DNA of 64,000 nt from JABDIP01 sp965227455 (GTDB taxonomy: Bacteria; Pseudomonadota; Alphaproteobacteria; DSM-16000; Inquilinaceae). Both the position numbers and the translations under genes were made by a program. Positions within the stretch are counted from its first letter, which is position 1. Each line of letters opens with the position of its first letter. Below are positions 38,115-47,496 of this stretch, piece by piece. Location: NCBI GenBank assembly GCA_965227455.1, contig OZ245752.1, forward strand, positions 4,464,001 to 4,528,000, in the 5' to 3' direction. The notes beneath the pieces were generated by a model. It searched no databases. It saw only the letters and a program-made list of their open reading frames with translations, and was not told the DNA's origin.

Positions 38115-39275
38115 CTAGAAGACCGGCACCGGCATGCCGCCGTAGGACGCCTCCTCTGGTGGTCGAAAGGTCTCGGTGACCTCTTCAGCGGTGCGATCGA
38201 TCCAGGCTTCGATCACCGGCGTTTTGTTGAGCGCGTCGGCGACGATGGACGGCCCCGTCGGAACCGTGCCCGGTCGCGGCTGAATGAGCGTGAAGACGAT
38301 CTTGTAGCGGTTGCGGTCGTGATCGTCGGGGAAGGTGTGGCCCGTCGCGGCGCCGGGCGGCAGATGCAGAGGAATTTCCGCGACGAACATCTCGGTCGGC
38401 AGCACGTAGTTGAGGAACCGGGCGTTCCCGCCTTCCCGCGCCTGCCGGATCGCCGCCGTCACAATCGGATCGGCGAGCGCGATGGCGGCCAGATCGGCGA
38501 TCTCCTTTTCGGGCAACCGGCCCACCGAGATGTAGGCGGCGTCGTCGGTGTAGTACGCCGAGAGGCTGCCGATGGCATGGGACTGAACGGCGCGCGCCGC
38601 GACGACGGCAATGGCAAGCGTTGCGAGATAGCAGAGGAGCCAGGCCAGTGCGCGCCAGAGTCCCGGGCGGGGCATCGCAATCAGCCGGAAGGGCGCCTCG
38701 ACGACGCGCGGCAGGAACATGCCGGTCCGCTGCATGTAGTCTGCATAGCCGTCGAACTTGTGGGCGCACTGGCGTTCTTCGGATCGCGCAAGAAGCAGAT
38801 AGACGAATACCACCGTCACGAATCCGAACAGGACCAGGAAGCGCGGCCAGAGGAGGAGCATGCCGAAGCTCGCGACCATCAGGGCGAGGTATTGCGGATG
38901 CCGGATCCAGCGGTAGATGCCGCCCGAAACCATCTCGCCCCTGCGCAACTTGGCGGCATAAACCTGATAGGCTCCGACCGCGAACCCGGCGATGCCGGCG
39001 ATCGTCAGGATGGCGCCCACGACGTTGTGCGCGTCGACGAGGGGCGAATATGTCTGGGCTACGATGTGGGGCAGGAAGAAGCCGACGAGCCAGCTCGCCA
39101 GACGGCTTTCGCCAAGGACATCCAGCCCCGGCCCGTACACGGAGTAGAAATAGGCGGCAAAGGGGCTTGCCATATAGAAGAACTCGAGAGCGACGAGTGC
39201 ATAGAACGCCGCGCTGGCCCAAAACGCGCCTTTGGTCAGAGAAGCATCGCGGGTCTCTTCCGTCCGGTCCTTCAT
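38115..39275 (-). CDS. Isoprenylcysteine-methyltransferase-like membrane protein with soluble C-terminal domain
   Basis: 386 residues. Residues 1–230 hold six or so membrane helices with the ICMT/PEMT motif GGIYRWIRHPQYLAL and, further on, ARSEERQCAHKFDGYADYM, the conserved Glu/Tyr block that closes the SAM site. Residues 230–386 form a soluble domain (LPEKEIADLAAIALADP, then VLPTEMFVAEIPLHLPPGAA) that I cannot place. The methyl acceptor is unknown. It is divergent from ahcY, which would recycle the S-adenosylhomocysteine such an enzyme makes. Confidence 0.72.
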   Translation of the reverse strand: MKDRTEETRDASLTKGAFWASAAFYALVALEFFYMASPFAAYFYSVYGPGLDVLGESRLASWLVGFFLPHIVAQTYSPLVDAHNVVGAILTIAGIAGFAVGAYQVYAAKLRRGEMVSGGIYRWIRHPQYLALMVASFGMLLLWPRFLVLFGFVTVVFVYLLLARSEERQCAHKFDGYADYMQRTGMFLPRVVEAPFRLIAMPRPGLWRALAWLLCYLATLAIAVVAARAVQSHAIGSLSAYYTDDAAYISVGRLPEKEIADLAAIALADPIVTAAIRQAREGGNARFLNYVLPTEMFVAEIPLHLPPGAATGHTFPDDHDRNRYKIVFTLIQPRPGTVPTGPSIVADALNKTPVIEAWIDRTAEEVTETFRPPEEASYGGMPVPVF

Positions 39276-39633
39276 TGGCTTCGATCCTTGGCCTTGGCCT
39301 GCGACACGCAGAACGGGTCGGGCTCGGTCCGCAAGACGCCGCCGCCTTGCAGCGGTTCATCAGGCAAGACAGGCTCTTGAACCGTCGTCGGTCGTCAGAT
39401 CGGCCGAGACCATGCATCCCGCATCGAGGCGTCGCGGACATGGACCCGGTGCCGCGTTCAGAATGAACATAGCGAAGGGTGACGATCGCCACCCTGATTT
39501 GGCGCAATGGTGGTTCGATGCCGTGATCCGGAATTCTCGATCCGATCCATATATAAAGAAATCTTTATGCTTGCTGCCGTACCCTCCTGCTGGTACATCG
39601 GAGCCAATTTCCAGACAGATGAGGATGCTTGAG
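39276..39633. other. Divergent region between the methyltransferase-like gene and ahcY
   Basis: 358 bp with no convincing gene. The stretch 39540–39570 is strongly AT-rich and holds the palindrome at 39553. No riboswitch structure was recognised. Confidence 0.4.
39553..39568. promoter_or_regulatory. ATAAAGA–AA–TCTTTAT palindrome upstream of ahcY
   Basis: A perfect seven-base inverted repeat with a two-base centre, 66 bp before the ahcY ATG and overlapping a TATAAA that could be the -10 box. Its form fits an ArsR- or MetR-type operator. Regulators that sense S-adenosylhomocysteine (SahR) control ahcY in many proteobacteria, and this is a plausible site for one. Confidence 0.5.
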
Positions 39634-40941
39634 ATGCCGGATGCCGGTGGGTTCAGCGATTGCAAGGTGGCCGATATAGGGTTGGCCGATTGGGGCCGCA
39701 AGGAGATCGCGATCGCCGAGACCGAGATGCCGGGCCTGATGGCCCTGCGCGAGGAATATGCCGGCAAGAAGCCGCTGAAGGGCGCCAGGATCGCCGGCTG
39801 CCTGCACATGACCATCCAGACGGCGGTGCTGATCGAGACGCTGATCGAGCTTGGGGCCGAGCTGCGCTGGTCCTCCTGCAACATCTTCTCGACCCAGGAC
39901 CAGGCCGCCGCGGCCATCGCCGCCGCCGGCATCCCGGTCTTCGCCTGGAAGGGCGAGACCGAAGAGGAGTTCTGGTGGTGCATCGAGCAGACCATCCATG
40001 GCCCGGACGGCTGGACCCCGAACCTGATCCTGGACGATGGCGGCGACCTCACCCTGCTGATGCATGACGAGAAGCACGCCGACCTGCTGGCCAATGTGAA
40101 GGGCCTCAGCGAGGAGACCACCACCGGCGTGCACCGGCTCTACGAGATGGCCAAGAAGGGCACGCTCAAGGTGCCGGCGATCAACGTCAACGACAGCGTC
40201 ACCAAGTCCAAGTTCGACAACCTCTATGGCTGCCGCGAGAGCCTGGTCGACGGCATCAAGCGCGCCACCGATGTGATGATGGCCGGCAAGGTCGCCGTGG
40301 TCTGCGGCTATGGCGATGTCGGCAAGGGTTCGGCCGCCAGCCTGCGCAGCCAGGGCGCCCGCGTCATGGTCACCGAGATCGATCCGATCTGCGCCCTGCA
40401 GGCCGCCATGGAAGGCTATGAAGTCGTCACCATGGACCAGGCCGCCCCCCTCGGCGACATGTTCGTCACCGCCACCGGCAATGTCGACGTCATCACGCTG
40501 GACCATATGCGCGACATGAAGGACCGGGCGATCGTCGCCAATATCGGCCATTTCGACAGCGAGATTCAGATCGGGGCGCTGCAGAACTACAAATGGGAAG
40601 AGGTCAAGCCGCAGGTCGACGAGGTCGTCTTCCCCGACGGCAAGCGGCTGATCGTCCTGGCCAAGGGCCGGCTGGTCAATCTCGGCTGCGCCACCGGCCA
40701 TCCGAGCTTCGTGATGAGCGCCTCCTTCACCAATCAGGTGCTGGCGCAGATCGAGCTGTGGAACCATTCCGACCGCTACTCGATCGACGTGCACGTGCTG
40801 CCCAAGGCGCTGGACGAGAAGGTGGCGAGCCTGCATCTGAAGAAGCTGGGCGCCACGCTGACCGAGCTGACGCCGGTGCAGGCCGATTATCTGGGCATCG
40901 AATCGGCCGGGCCGTACAAGCCGGAGCACTACCGGTACTAG
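39634..40941 (+). CDS. ahcY: Adenosylhomocysteinase
   Basis: 435 residues from the ATG at 39634 (GAGG nine bases upstream; in-frame ATGs at 39619 and 39625 are alternatives). Substrate residues lie in AGCLHMTIQTAVLIETL and LDDGGDLT; the NAD-binding motif is VCGYGDVGKGSA; the C-terminus ends PYKPEHYRY, whose Lys/Tyr reach the partner's NAD site. It splits S-adenosylhomocysteine to adenosine and homocysteine, relieving product inhibition of methyltransferases. It precedes divL, a conserved alphaproteobacterial neighbour. Confidence 0.96.
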   Translation: MPDAGGFSDCKVADIGLADWGRKEIAIAETEMPGLMALREEYAGKKPLKGARIAGCLHMTIQTAVLIETLIELGAELRWSSCNIFSTQDQAAAAIAAAGIPVFAWKGETEEEFWWCIEQTIHGPDGWTPNLILDDGGDLTLLMHDEKHADLLANVKGLSEETTTGVHRLYEMAKKGTLKVPAINVNDSVTKSKFDNLYGCRESLVDGIKRATDVMMAGKVAVVCGYGDVGKGSAASLRSQGARVMVTEIDPICALQAAMEGYEVVTMDQAAPLGDMFVTATGNVDVITLDHMRDMKDRAIVANIGHFDSEIQIGALQNYKWEEVKPQVDEVVFPDGKRLIVLAKGRLVNLGCATGHPSFVMSASFTNQVLAQIELWNHSDRYSIDVHVLPKALDEKVASLHLKKLGATLTELTPVQADYLGIESAGPYKPEHYRY

Positions 40942-40989
40942 CGGCGTGAATAGCTTCGGCCGGTTGATTCTCGCCGATGTAGCCACTTG

Positions 40990-41052
40990 CCCTCACCCGG
41001 GTTGTCGCCGCTGAACGCGGCGCCAGCCCGCCCTCTCCCGGAGGGAGAGGGG
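40990..41052. repeat. Short member of the CCCTCACCC/CCCTCTCC palindrome family
   Basis: CCCTCACCCGGG, then a small palindrome (CGCCGCTGAACGCGGCG), then CCCTCTCCCGGAGGGAGAGGGG. It corresponds to one half of the longer palindromes elsewhere. It lies between ahcY and divL; no gene is seen from 40942 to 41205. Confidence 0.7.
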
Positions 41053-41205
41053 ATTTTCGCAGCGATATGAGGACACTCGGCCTGAGGGCGGGCGTGGGCC
41101 TTCGGGCGCTAAGCATTTGCCGCAAAGCCGCCTTGTTTGTGCCGCGCGAGCCACGGTAAGTTGGCGGCCGTGCGCTGTTCATTACCGAGAGCCAGTCAGG
41201 TTCGG

Positions 41206-43743
41206 ATGACACCCTCCTGGCCGCTGCGGCTTTTCGGATCGACGTTGGTCCTGTCCGTCCCCGCCGCGACGACGCCGGCTTGGGCCGAACATAACATCGG
41301 CCCCGCCGGCTATCTGCTTGGCGGCGGCATGGCCGGCTTCCTGATCGCCGCCGCGATCGCCCTGGTCGTGCTGGCGCTGCTCCGCCGCAAGATGAAGGAC
41401 GAATCGGCCAGGGCCGGGCATTTCGCCGGCGAGACCTTGCGGCTGGAAGCCTTCCTGGATGCGGCGCCGCAATCCTGCTGCGGCTGGGACACCGCCGGCC
41501 AGCTGGCAGTGTCCGACGGTTTCGTGCGGCTGCTCGGCGTCGATTCCGTGCGCACCCTGGAAGACATCGAGTTGGCGCTGGACAAGGACGATGCCGAGGC
41601 GCTGCGCCGGGCCTTCGTGCGCCTGCGCAATGACGGCACATCGTTCCGGCTCACCGTCCACACCGCCGCCGCCCGCCACGGCGGCGAGATCAAGACCCTG
41701 CTGATGACCGGCCGGCGCGGCCGCGCCTATCACGGCGACGCGCATTTCGACGTGCTGTGGGTCTATGACGTGACCAAGCGCGAGGCGGCCATGGCCCGCG
41801 ACAAGGGCGCCCTGGAGAAGACCCAGGCCCAGGAGGCCACCTTCTGCGGCATGCTCGAGGCGCTGCCGATGCCGGTGTGGCTGCGCGATGCCGATCTGGA
41901 GATCGTCTGGGTCAACACCGCCTATGCGGTGGCCGTCGACTCGACGGTGGAGCAGGTCCTGGCCGATCAGGGCCAGATCGGCGCCGGGGCCATCGACGAT
42001 GGCGGCCGGGCCCTGGCCGCCCGGGCCCGCTCGGAAGACGGTGCGGTGTCGGAATCCCACCATATCGTCATGGCCGGCGAGCGGCGCTGGATCGCCATCA
42101 CCGAGATGCCGCTGAAGCTGGGCGAGTCGCTGCCGGACGGCGTGGAGGCGTCGCTGGTCGGCTACGCGGTCGACCTGACCAACCAGGAGATGGCCGAGGC
42201 GGAACTGCGCCGCCATGTGGACGCCCATGCCGAAGTGCTGGAGCAGCTCAAGACCGCCACCGCCATATACGGGCCGGACAAGCGCCTGACTTTCTTCAAC
42301 CAGGCCTTCGTGTCCCTATGGGGCCTGGACGAGCGCTGGCTCGACACCAAGCCGGGCATGGGCGAGGTGCTTGAGGATCTGCGCGAGCGCCGGCGGTTGC
42401 CGGAGCACGCCGATTTCCCGGCCTTCAAGAAGGGCCAGCTGGACCTGTTCACCTCGCTGATCGAGGCCAGCGACGACACCCTGCACCTGCCGGACGGCAC
42501 CACCCTGCGCCAGGTCATCACGCCGCATCCCTTCGGCGGTCTCCTGTTCATGCAGGAGGATGTGACCAGCTCGCTGGCGCTGGAGCGCAACTACAACACC
42601 TTGATGGCGGTGCAGCAGGAGACGCTGGACAATCTGGCCGAGGGCATTGCCGTGTATGGCAGCGATGGCCGCCTCAGGCTCAGCAACCCGGCCTTCCTGG
42701 CGCTGTGGACCCTGACCCCGGACGATGTCGCCGGCCAGCCCCATGTCTCGGAAATCATCGAAAAGACCCGTCCCTTCTTCGATACCGGCGAGGATTGGTC
42801 GGCCCAGCGCGAGGAGATGATCAGCCGGGCCCTGGACCGCGATGCCGGCACAGGGCGGATCGAGCGCAGCGACCAATCGATCCTGCACTACGTCACCGTG
42901 CCGCTGCCCGATGGCGGTGTGCTGAACAGCTATCTCGACGTCACCGACAGCGCCCGGGTGGAGCAGGCCCTGCGCCGCATCAACGACGCGCTGGAAACCG
43001 CCGACCAGCTGAAGACCGAGTTCATCGCCAACGTGTCGTACCAGCTGCGCACGCCGCTGAACGCCATCATGGGGTTCGCGGAAATCCTCAACCACGAGTA
43101 TTTCGGCAAGCTGAACGACCGCCAGTCGGAATACACCCGCAGCATCACCGACGCCTCGGAACGGCTTCTGGCGCTGATCAACGACATCCTCGACCTGGCC
43201 ACCATCGAGGCCGGCTACATGTCGCTGAACTACCAGCAGGTCGACGTCAAGGCGGTGCTGCAGAGCGTCTACGACCTGACCCATGAATGGGCCGGCAAGC
43301 AGAACCTGACCATCCGCGTCGACCCCAAGGTCAAGGCCAGCAAGATCCAGGCGGACGAGCGCCGGCTGAAGCAGGCGTTGCACAATCTGGTCAGCAACGC
43401 CATCAAGTTCACCCCCGCCGGCGGCGTCATCACCCTGTCGTCCAAACGCAACGGCGACCAGATCTCGTTGTTCGTAAAGGATACCGGCGTCGGAATCGAC
43501 GAGGCGGAGCAGGGTCGCCTGTTCGGCCGCTTCGAGCGCGGCTACGGGCATCACGACCAGGGCGTCGGGCTGGGCCTGGCGCTGGTCAAGAGCCTGGTGG
43601 AGATGCATGGCGGCCGGGTCGAGATGAACTCGCAGCCTGGCGAGGGCACGACGGTCAGCTGCGTGCTGCCGGTCCGCTCCGCCCAGAGCGAGCCCGAGAG
43701 CAAGGAGGCTCCGACCCTGGACCACGCCGCCCAGGGCGACTGA
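41206..43743 (+). CDS. divL: DivL-type PAS-containing pseudo-histidine kinase (Tyr in place of His)
   Basis: 845 residues from the ATG at 41206. An N-terminal signal/anchor and one membrane helix (GFLIAAAIALVVLALL) are followed by about four PAS domains (residues 80–590). The dimerisation helix reads FIANVSYQLRTPLNAIMGFA: the phospho-acceptor His is Tyr612. The ATPase domain is complete (NLVSNAIKFTPAGG, KDTGVGID, GVGLGLALVKSLVEMHGG). Caulobacter DivL has the same replacement and layout and controls CckA and thus CtrA and the cell cycle. It follows ahcY. Confidence 0.85.
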   Translation: MTPSWPLRLFGSTLVLSVPAATTPAWAEHNIGPAGYLLGGGMAGFLIAAAIALVVLALLRRKMKDESARAGHFAGETLRLEAFLDAAPQSCCGWDTAGQLAVSDGFVRLLGVDSVRTLEDIELALDKDDAEALRRAFVRLRNDGTSFRLTVHTAAARHGGEIKTLLMTGRRGRAYHGDAHFDVLWVYDVTKREAAMARDKGALEKTQAQEATFCGMLEALPMPVWLRDADLEIVWVNTAYAVAVDSTVEQVLADQGQIGAGAIDDGGRALAARARSEDGAVSESHHIVMAGERRWIAITEMPLKLGESLPDGVEASLVGYAVDLTNQEMAEAELRRHVDAHAEVLEQLKTATAIYGPDKRLTFFNQAFVSLWGLDERWLDTKPGMGEVLEDLRERRRLPEHADFPAFKKGQLDLFTSLIEASDDTLHLPDGTTLRQVITPHPFGGLLFMQEDVTSSLALERNYNTLMAVQQETLDNLAEGIAVYGSDGRLRLSNPAFLALWTLTPDDVAGQPHVSEIIEKTRPFFDTGEDWSAQREEMISRALDRDAGTGRIERSDQSILHYVTVPLPDGGVLNSYLDVTDSARVEQALRRINDALETADQLKTEFIANVSYQLRTPLNAIMGFAEILNHEYFGKLNDRQSEYTRSITDASERLLALINDILDLATIEAGYMSLNYQQVDVKAVLQSVYDLTHEWAGKQNLTIRVDPKVKASKIQADERRLKQALHNLVSNAIKFTPAGGVITLSSKRNGDQISLFVKDTGVGIDEAEQGRLFGRFERGYGHHDQGVGLGLALVKSLVEMHGGRVEMNSQPGEGTTVSCVLPVRSAQSEPESKEAPTLDHAAQGD

Positions 43744-43776
43744 ACCGGGTCTTCGCGGCCGTTGCGCCGTACCGGA

Positions 43777-44742
43777 TCAGGCCTGGTTTTCCCGCCCATT
43801 GCCCCTTGCCGGGACCAGCAGGGCGAGCCCGCCCAGGGCCAGCGCGCCGGAGACGAAGACCGCATAGCCGGCCAGGGCGCTGGCGATCGCCGTCTCCCAG
43901 GGCGTCCCGGTCAGGTTGAGGGCGGTCGCCCAGGCGGCCTGGGTCGGACCCAGCCCGGCAATACCGGTGATCGGCAGCGCGAAGGCAAGATTGGCCGAGG
44001 CGCTGGCGGTCAGCGCGGCCGCCAGTCCAACGCCGGAATCGACGGAGACCATGGCCAGGACGGCGATCGCCGTCAGCGCCGTCCAGACGGCGAGCGTCAG
44101 GATGATCGTCCAAAGGTGTCCGCCAGTGCCTTGCAACTCGGCACCGCCGGACATCAGGCCGTCCGCCAGCTTCTGCACTCGCGGCCATCGGCCGAGCATC
44201 AGTCCCGACCGGTGCCGCATCGCGCCGCCCACATGCGGCAGGGCCAGAAGGCCGAGGAGTCCGGCCAGGCTCATCGCCAGCAGTACCGGTCGGCCCCATC
44301 CCCATAGCGGAGCCTCGAAGGCCGCCGCCGCCGCGGCGCAGAGCAGGGCGCCCACCGCACAGGCATCCATCAGCCGCACCAGCACCAGGATACCGGTCGC
44401 CCGGGCATAGTCCACGCCGTAGCGCCGCTTCATCAGGATCGGGAAGCTGGCCTCGCCGACCCGGAAGGGCAGCAGGAAGTTGAAGAAATTGAGCAGCGTG
44501 GCGGCCCGTATCATGTCCCGCTCGGGCAGTCGCGCGGTCCCCGACATCAACAGGGCGAAGCGCCAGGCCCGCAGCCATTGCACCAACGGGACCAGCATCC
44601 AGGCCGCGATCAGCGGTCCGGGGTCGGCCTGCGACAGGCTGTCGAGCAGGACGGCCGGGTCGGAGAGCGCCAGCAGCCCGTAGATCACCGCCGCGGTGAC
44701 GGCGGCGGCCAGCAGGGTGGCGCGGATCCGGGCGCCGGTCAC
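43777..44742 (-). CDS. Flippase-like (LPG-synthase TM region) membrane protein
   Basis: 321 residues from a GTG at 44742 that overlaps the stop of the upstream glycosyltransferase (GTGA). About eight membrane helices. WLRAWRFALLMSG, LLNFFNFLLPFRVGEASFPILMKR and the late Pro/Gly-rich ITGIAGLGPTQAAW fit the lysylphosphatidylglycerol-synthase TM family, whose stand-alone members are proposed to move lipid-linked sugars across membranes. It is the last gene of the glycosylation operon. Confidence 0.83.
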   Translation of the reverse strand: MTGARIRATLLAAAVTAAVIYGLLALSDPAVLLDSLSQADPGPLIAAWMLVPLVQWLRAWRFALLMSGTARLPERDMIRAATLLNFFNFLLPFRVGEASFPILMKRRYGVDYARATGILVLVRLMDACAVGALLCAAAAAAFEAPLWGWGRPVLLAMSLAGLLGLLALPHVGGAMRHRSGLMLGRWPRVQKLADGLMSGGAELQGTGGHLWTIILTLAVWTALTAIAVLAMVSVDSGVGLAAALTASASANLAFALPITGIAGLGPTQAAWATALNLTGTPWETAIASALAGYAVFVSGALALGGLALLVPARGNGRENQA

Positions 44743-45869
44743 GCGCCGGGTCGCACCGATTCGTCGGTCTGGACGGGCTCGGCCGGCGGCGGCTCGGTCT
44801 TCGATGTCCCGGTCTTCTGCGATCCGGCTGCGGCGCGCTTGGCAGGCTTGCGACGCGGGCGCGGCTTCTTGGCCACCGGTGCGGCGGCCTGTTCGGCCCG
44901 CTCGCTGACCAGGTCCTCCGACCGGATCAGCGCCGGCGAGCGGCTGTTGATCAGCTCCGACAGCATGCCGAACAGCATCAGCTGGATGCCGACGATCACC
45001 GCCATGACGCCGAACAGCAGCAGCGGGCGGTCGCCGATATCGGCGCCGGTGAACAGCTTGAGCCCGGTCAGATAGGTCAGCACGCTGCCGCCGATCAGCA
45101 GCACGAAGGCGCCGACGCCGCCGAACAGATGCGCCGGCCGGCGCGCGTAGCGGGTGATGGTGACGACCGTCAGTAGGTCGAGGAAGCCGCGCAGGAATCG
45201 CGACACGCCGTATTTCGACTGGCCGTGCTTGCGGGCGTGGTGGCGCACCGCGATTTCGCCGATCCGAAAGCCCAGTGCGCTGGCCAGCACCGGGATATAG
45301 CGGTGCAGCTCGCCATAGAGCTGGATGCTGTCGAACACCTCGCGGCGATAGGCCTTGTAGCCGCAATTGAAATCGTGCAGCCGGGTGCCGCTGACCCGGG
45401 CGGTCACGGCGTTGAACAGCAGCGACGGCAGGGTCTTGGACAGCGGGTCGTTGCGGGTCTTCTTCCAGCCCGACACCAGGTCGTAGCCCTGGTCGATCAT
45501 CTCCACGAAGCGCGGCAGCTCGACCGGATCGTCCTGCAGATCGGCATCCATGGTGACGACGATCGACCCGCGGGCCTGGTGCACGCCCACATCCAGGGCC
45601 GCCGCCTTGCCGAAATTGCGCCGCAGCCGGACCGCGTGGACCAACGGGTTCTCCGCCGCCAGCCGCCGCATCTCGGCCCAGGAGCCGTCGGTGCTGCCGT
45701 CATCGACGAACAGGATCTCGACCAGGTCGATGCCGTCCTTCCCGACGTCGCATATGCGCTCGGTCAGCTCGGCCAGCGACTCGACCTCGTTGAAGACCGG
45801 AACGACGACGCTGACGCTGTGCGCCGCCCCGGCACCTCCGGATGGGGCAATGGCGGTCTCTGCGGTCAT
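44739..45869 (-). CDS. Polyprenyl-phosphate glycosyltransferase, GT2 (DPM1/ArnC-like)
   Basis: 376 residues. The GT-A domain shows VSVVVPVFNEVESL, FVDDGSTDGSW and the metal-binding VTMDADLQDDP (DxD). Two C-terminal membrane helices follow (LFGGVGAFVLLIGGSVLTYL and GVMAVIVGIQLMLFGML), then a basic, Pro/Lys-rich tail of about 55 residues. It probably loads a sugar onto undecaprenyl phosphate on the cytoplasmic face. The ATG overlaps the stop of the GT39 gene. Confidence 0.9.
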   Translation of the reverse strand: MTAETAIAPSGGAGAAHSVSVVVPVFNEVESLAELTERICDVGKDGIDLVEILFVDDGSTDGSWAEMRRLAAENPLVHAVRLRRNFGKAAALDVGVHQARGSIVVTMDADLQDDPVELPRFVEMIDQGYDLVSGWKKTRNDPLSKTLPSLLFNAVTARVSGTRLHDFNCGYKAYRREVFDSIQLYGELHRYIPVLASALGFRIGEIAVRHHARKHGQSKYGVSRFLRGFLDLLTVVTITRYARRPAHLFGGVGAFVLLIGGSVLTYLTGLKLFTGADIGDRPLLLFGVMAVIVGIQLMLFGMLSELINSRSPALIRSEDLVSERAEQAAAPVAKKPRPRRKPAKRAAAGSQKTGTSKTEPPPAEPVQTDESVRPGA

Positions 45870-47404
45870 CGGCAGTCTCCAGGTCCGTCGTCATAGAGCC
45901 GATAGCGAAGGGTCATGACCCTGGTCTCCGATCCCAGCATGTTGGCGGACACATGGCCCGCGGAGTGCGGCGCGTCGGGCGCGGCCGACAGACGCTCGGC
46001 AAGAAAGGCGCCGGCCGCCCCGGGCAGCGCGTCCGCCGTCGGGTCGTTGACCCGCCAGACCACCAGGCATTGCCGGCCGCTGCCATCCTCCGGCCAGACC
46101 GCCAACGGATAGGTCGGCACAATAACCCGGCTGTCGGGAAAAGCGACGCGCAGATTTCCGCCGACATGAAAGCCATCGGCCAGGACGGTGCCGCGCTGGA
46201 ACCCGGCGGCGCGCAGCTGCTCAGTCAGCTCCGCGAAGGGCGCCAGGGCGCGGCAGCTGCCGCAATGGTCGGATCCGCGGGCATAGACCACGATGCGCGC
46301 GGCAAAGGCCACCGCCACCAGCAGCACGACCATCGCCAGATAGGCGGTGACGGATCGGCGCGACGGCCGTCCCTCGGCCACCAGGGCGAACAGGAAGACG
46401 GGCAGGATCATCAGGGCCGGATGCATCCAGCGCTCGGCGAAGGCGGTGGCGCCCAGGGTGGGGACCAGCAGCCAATGCAGGGCGATGATCACCAGCATCA
46501 GCACACCCAGGAAGCGGGCGCCGATGGCCCCGGATGCCGGTGCTGCGGCAACCGCCGGCCGGCCGCGCCACATCGGCAGCGCCAGGGCCGCCAGGAACAG
46601 CGGCAGCAGCGGCTGCGGAAAGGCGACCACAGCCAAGGCCAGTTCGACGCTGCCCTCCACCAGGGCGCCGCCCCAGGACTGGGTCTCCTTGGTGCCGGCG
46701 ATATCGGCGGCCAGCCCGCCGAAGGACTCCACATGGGCCAGCATCCACAGGGCGCTGGGCAGCACCACCAGCCCGGCCATCGCCATCGCCGGCAGGGACT
46801 TCCAGGTCAGAACCAGATGCCGGTAGTCCTTCAGGATCAGGCAGGTCAGCGGCAGGCCGACGGCCAGCATCAGGAAGTTGAACTTGGTCTGCGCGCCGAT
46901 GCCGATGGCCAGGCCGAACAGCAGGTAGAGGCCCAGGGTGGGCCGCTCGGCCAGCCGCACGAAGACGTAGAAGGTCGCCGCGATCGCCGTGGAGAGGGCG
47001 GTCGTGTGGGTCAGGTCGTGATGGGCGTAATAGGCGAAGACATAGATCAGAGCGTAGCTGAAGACCGCCAGGGCGGCGCAGGCCGGATCGGCGATCACCC
47101 GGCGCGCGGTCAGATAGATGAAGGCGTAGCCGAGCCCTAGCAGCAGATAGCGCAGCACGCTGATCGCGGTGATGTTGACCCCGAACGCCTCGAAGGCGGG
47201 CAGCAGCATCCAGGTGAACAGCGACGGCTGGCGGAACCGGTATCCCCAGACGAAATGCTGGGCGAACAGCGCCTGTTCGGAATCGTCGATCCCGAGCGTC
47301 GGCGCCATGGCCAGCCGGGCGATCAGATGGGCGGCAAGATAGAGGAGGATGGCACCGGCAACGAAGGCCGGGGTGGACCAGAGCGGCTGTGCGGATGGGC
47401 GCAT
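45866..47404 (-). CDS. ArnT-like membrane glycosyltransferase, GT39/PMT family
   Basis: 512 residues with a dozen membrane helices. The first periplasmic loop has LGIDDSEQALFAQHFVWGY with the catalytic acidic pair of GT-C enzymes, and YYAHHDLTHTTALSTAIA is the next conserved segment. A soluble periplasmic domain covers the last 130 residues. It would transfer the sugar from the polyprenyl carrier to an acceptor such as lipid A or protein. It is placed first in a three-gene operon with GT2 and flippase genes. Confidence 0.87.
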   Translation of the reverse strand: MRPSAQPLWSTPAFVAGAILLYLAAHLIARLAMAPTLGIDDSEQALFAQHFVWGYRFRQPSLFTWMLLPAFEAFGVNITAISVLRYLLLGLGYAFIYLTARRVIADPACAALAVFSYALIYVFAYYAHHDLTHTTALSTAIAATFYVFVRLAERPTLGLYLLFGLAIGIGAQTKFNFLMLAVGLPLTCLILKDYRHLVLTWKSLPAMAMAGLVVLPSALWMLAHVESFGGLAADIAGTKETQSWGGALVEGSVELALAVVAFPQPLLPLFLAALALPMWRGRPAVAAAPASGAIGARFLGVLMLVIIALHWLLVPTLGATAFAERWMHPALMILPVFLFALVAEGRPSRRSVTAYLAMVVLLVAVAFAARIVVYARGSDHCGSCRALAPFAELTEQLRAAGFQRGTVLADGFHVGGNLRVAFPDSRVIVPTYPLAVWPEDGSGRQCLVVWRVNDPTADALPGAAGAFLAERLSAAPDAPHSAGHVSANMLGSETRVMTLRYRLYDDGPGDCR

Positions 47405-47496
47405 CGGGAAGCGACTCGGGAGCGGTCCGAGAGAGGAGCGCAGACCCTATTGTCGCTTGCCGGCGAATGCAAATGCCCGATGCAGGACCGCCCCGG

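Noticed and set aside
39276..39633. An SAH or SAM riboswitch upstream of ahcY
   Set aside because: No matching stem arrangement could be drawn by eye; the AT-rich palindrome is a simpler explanation.
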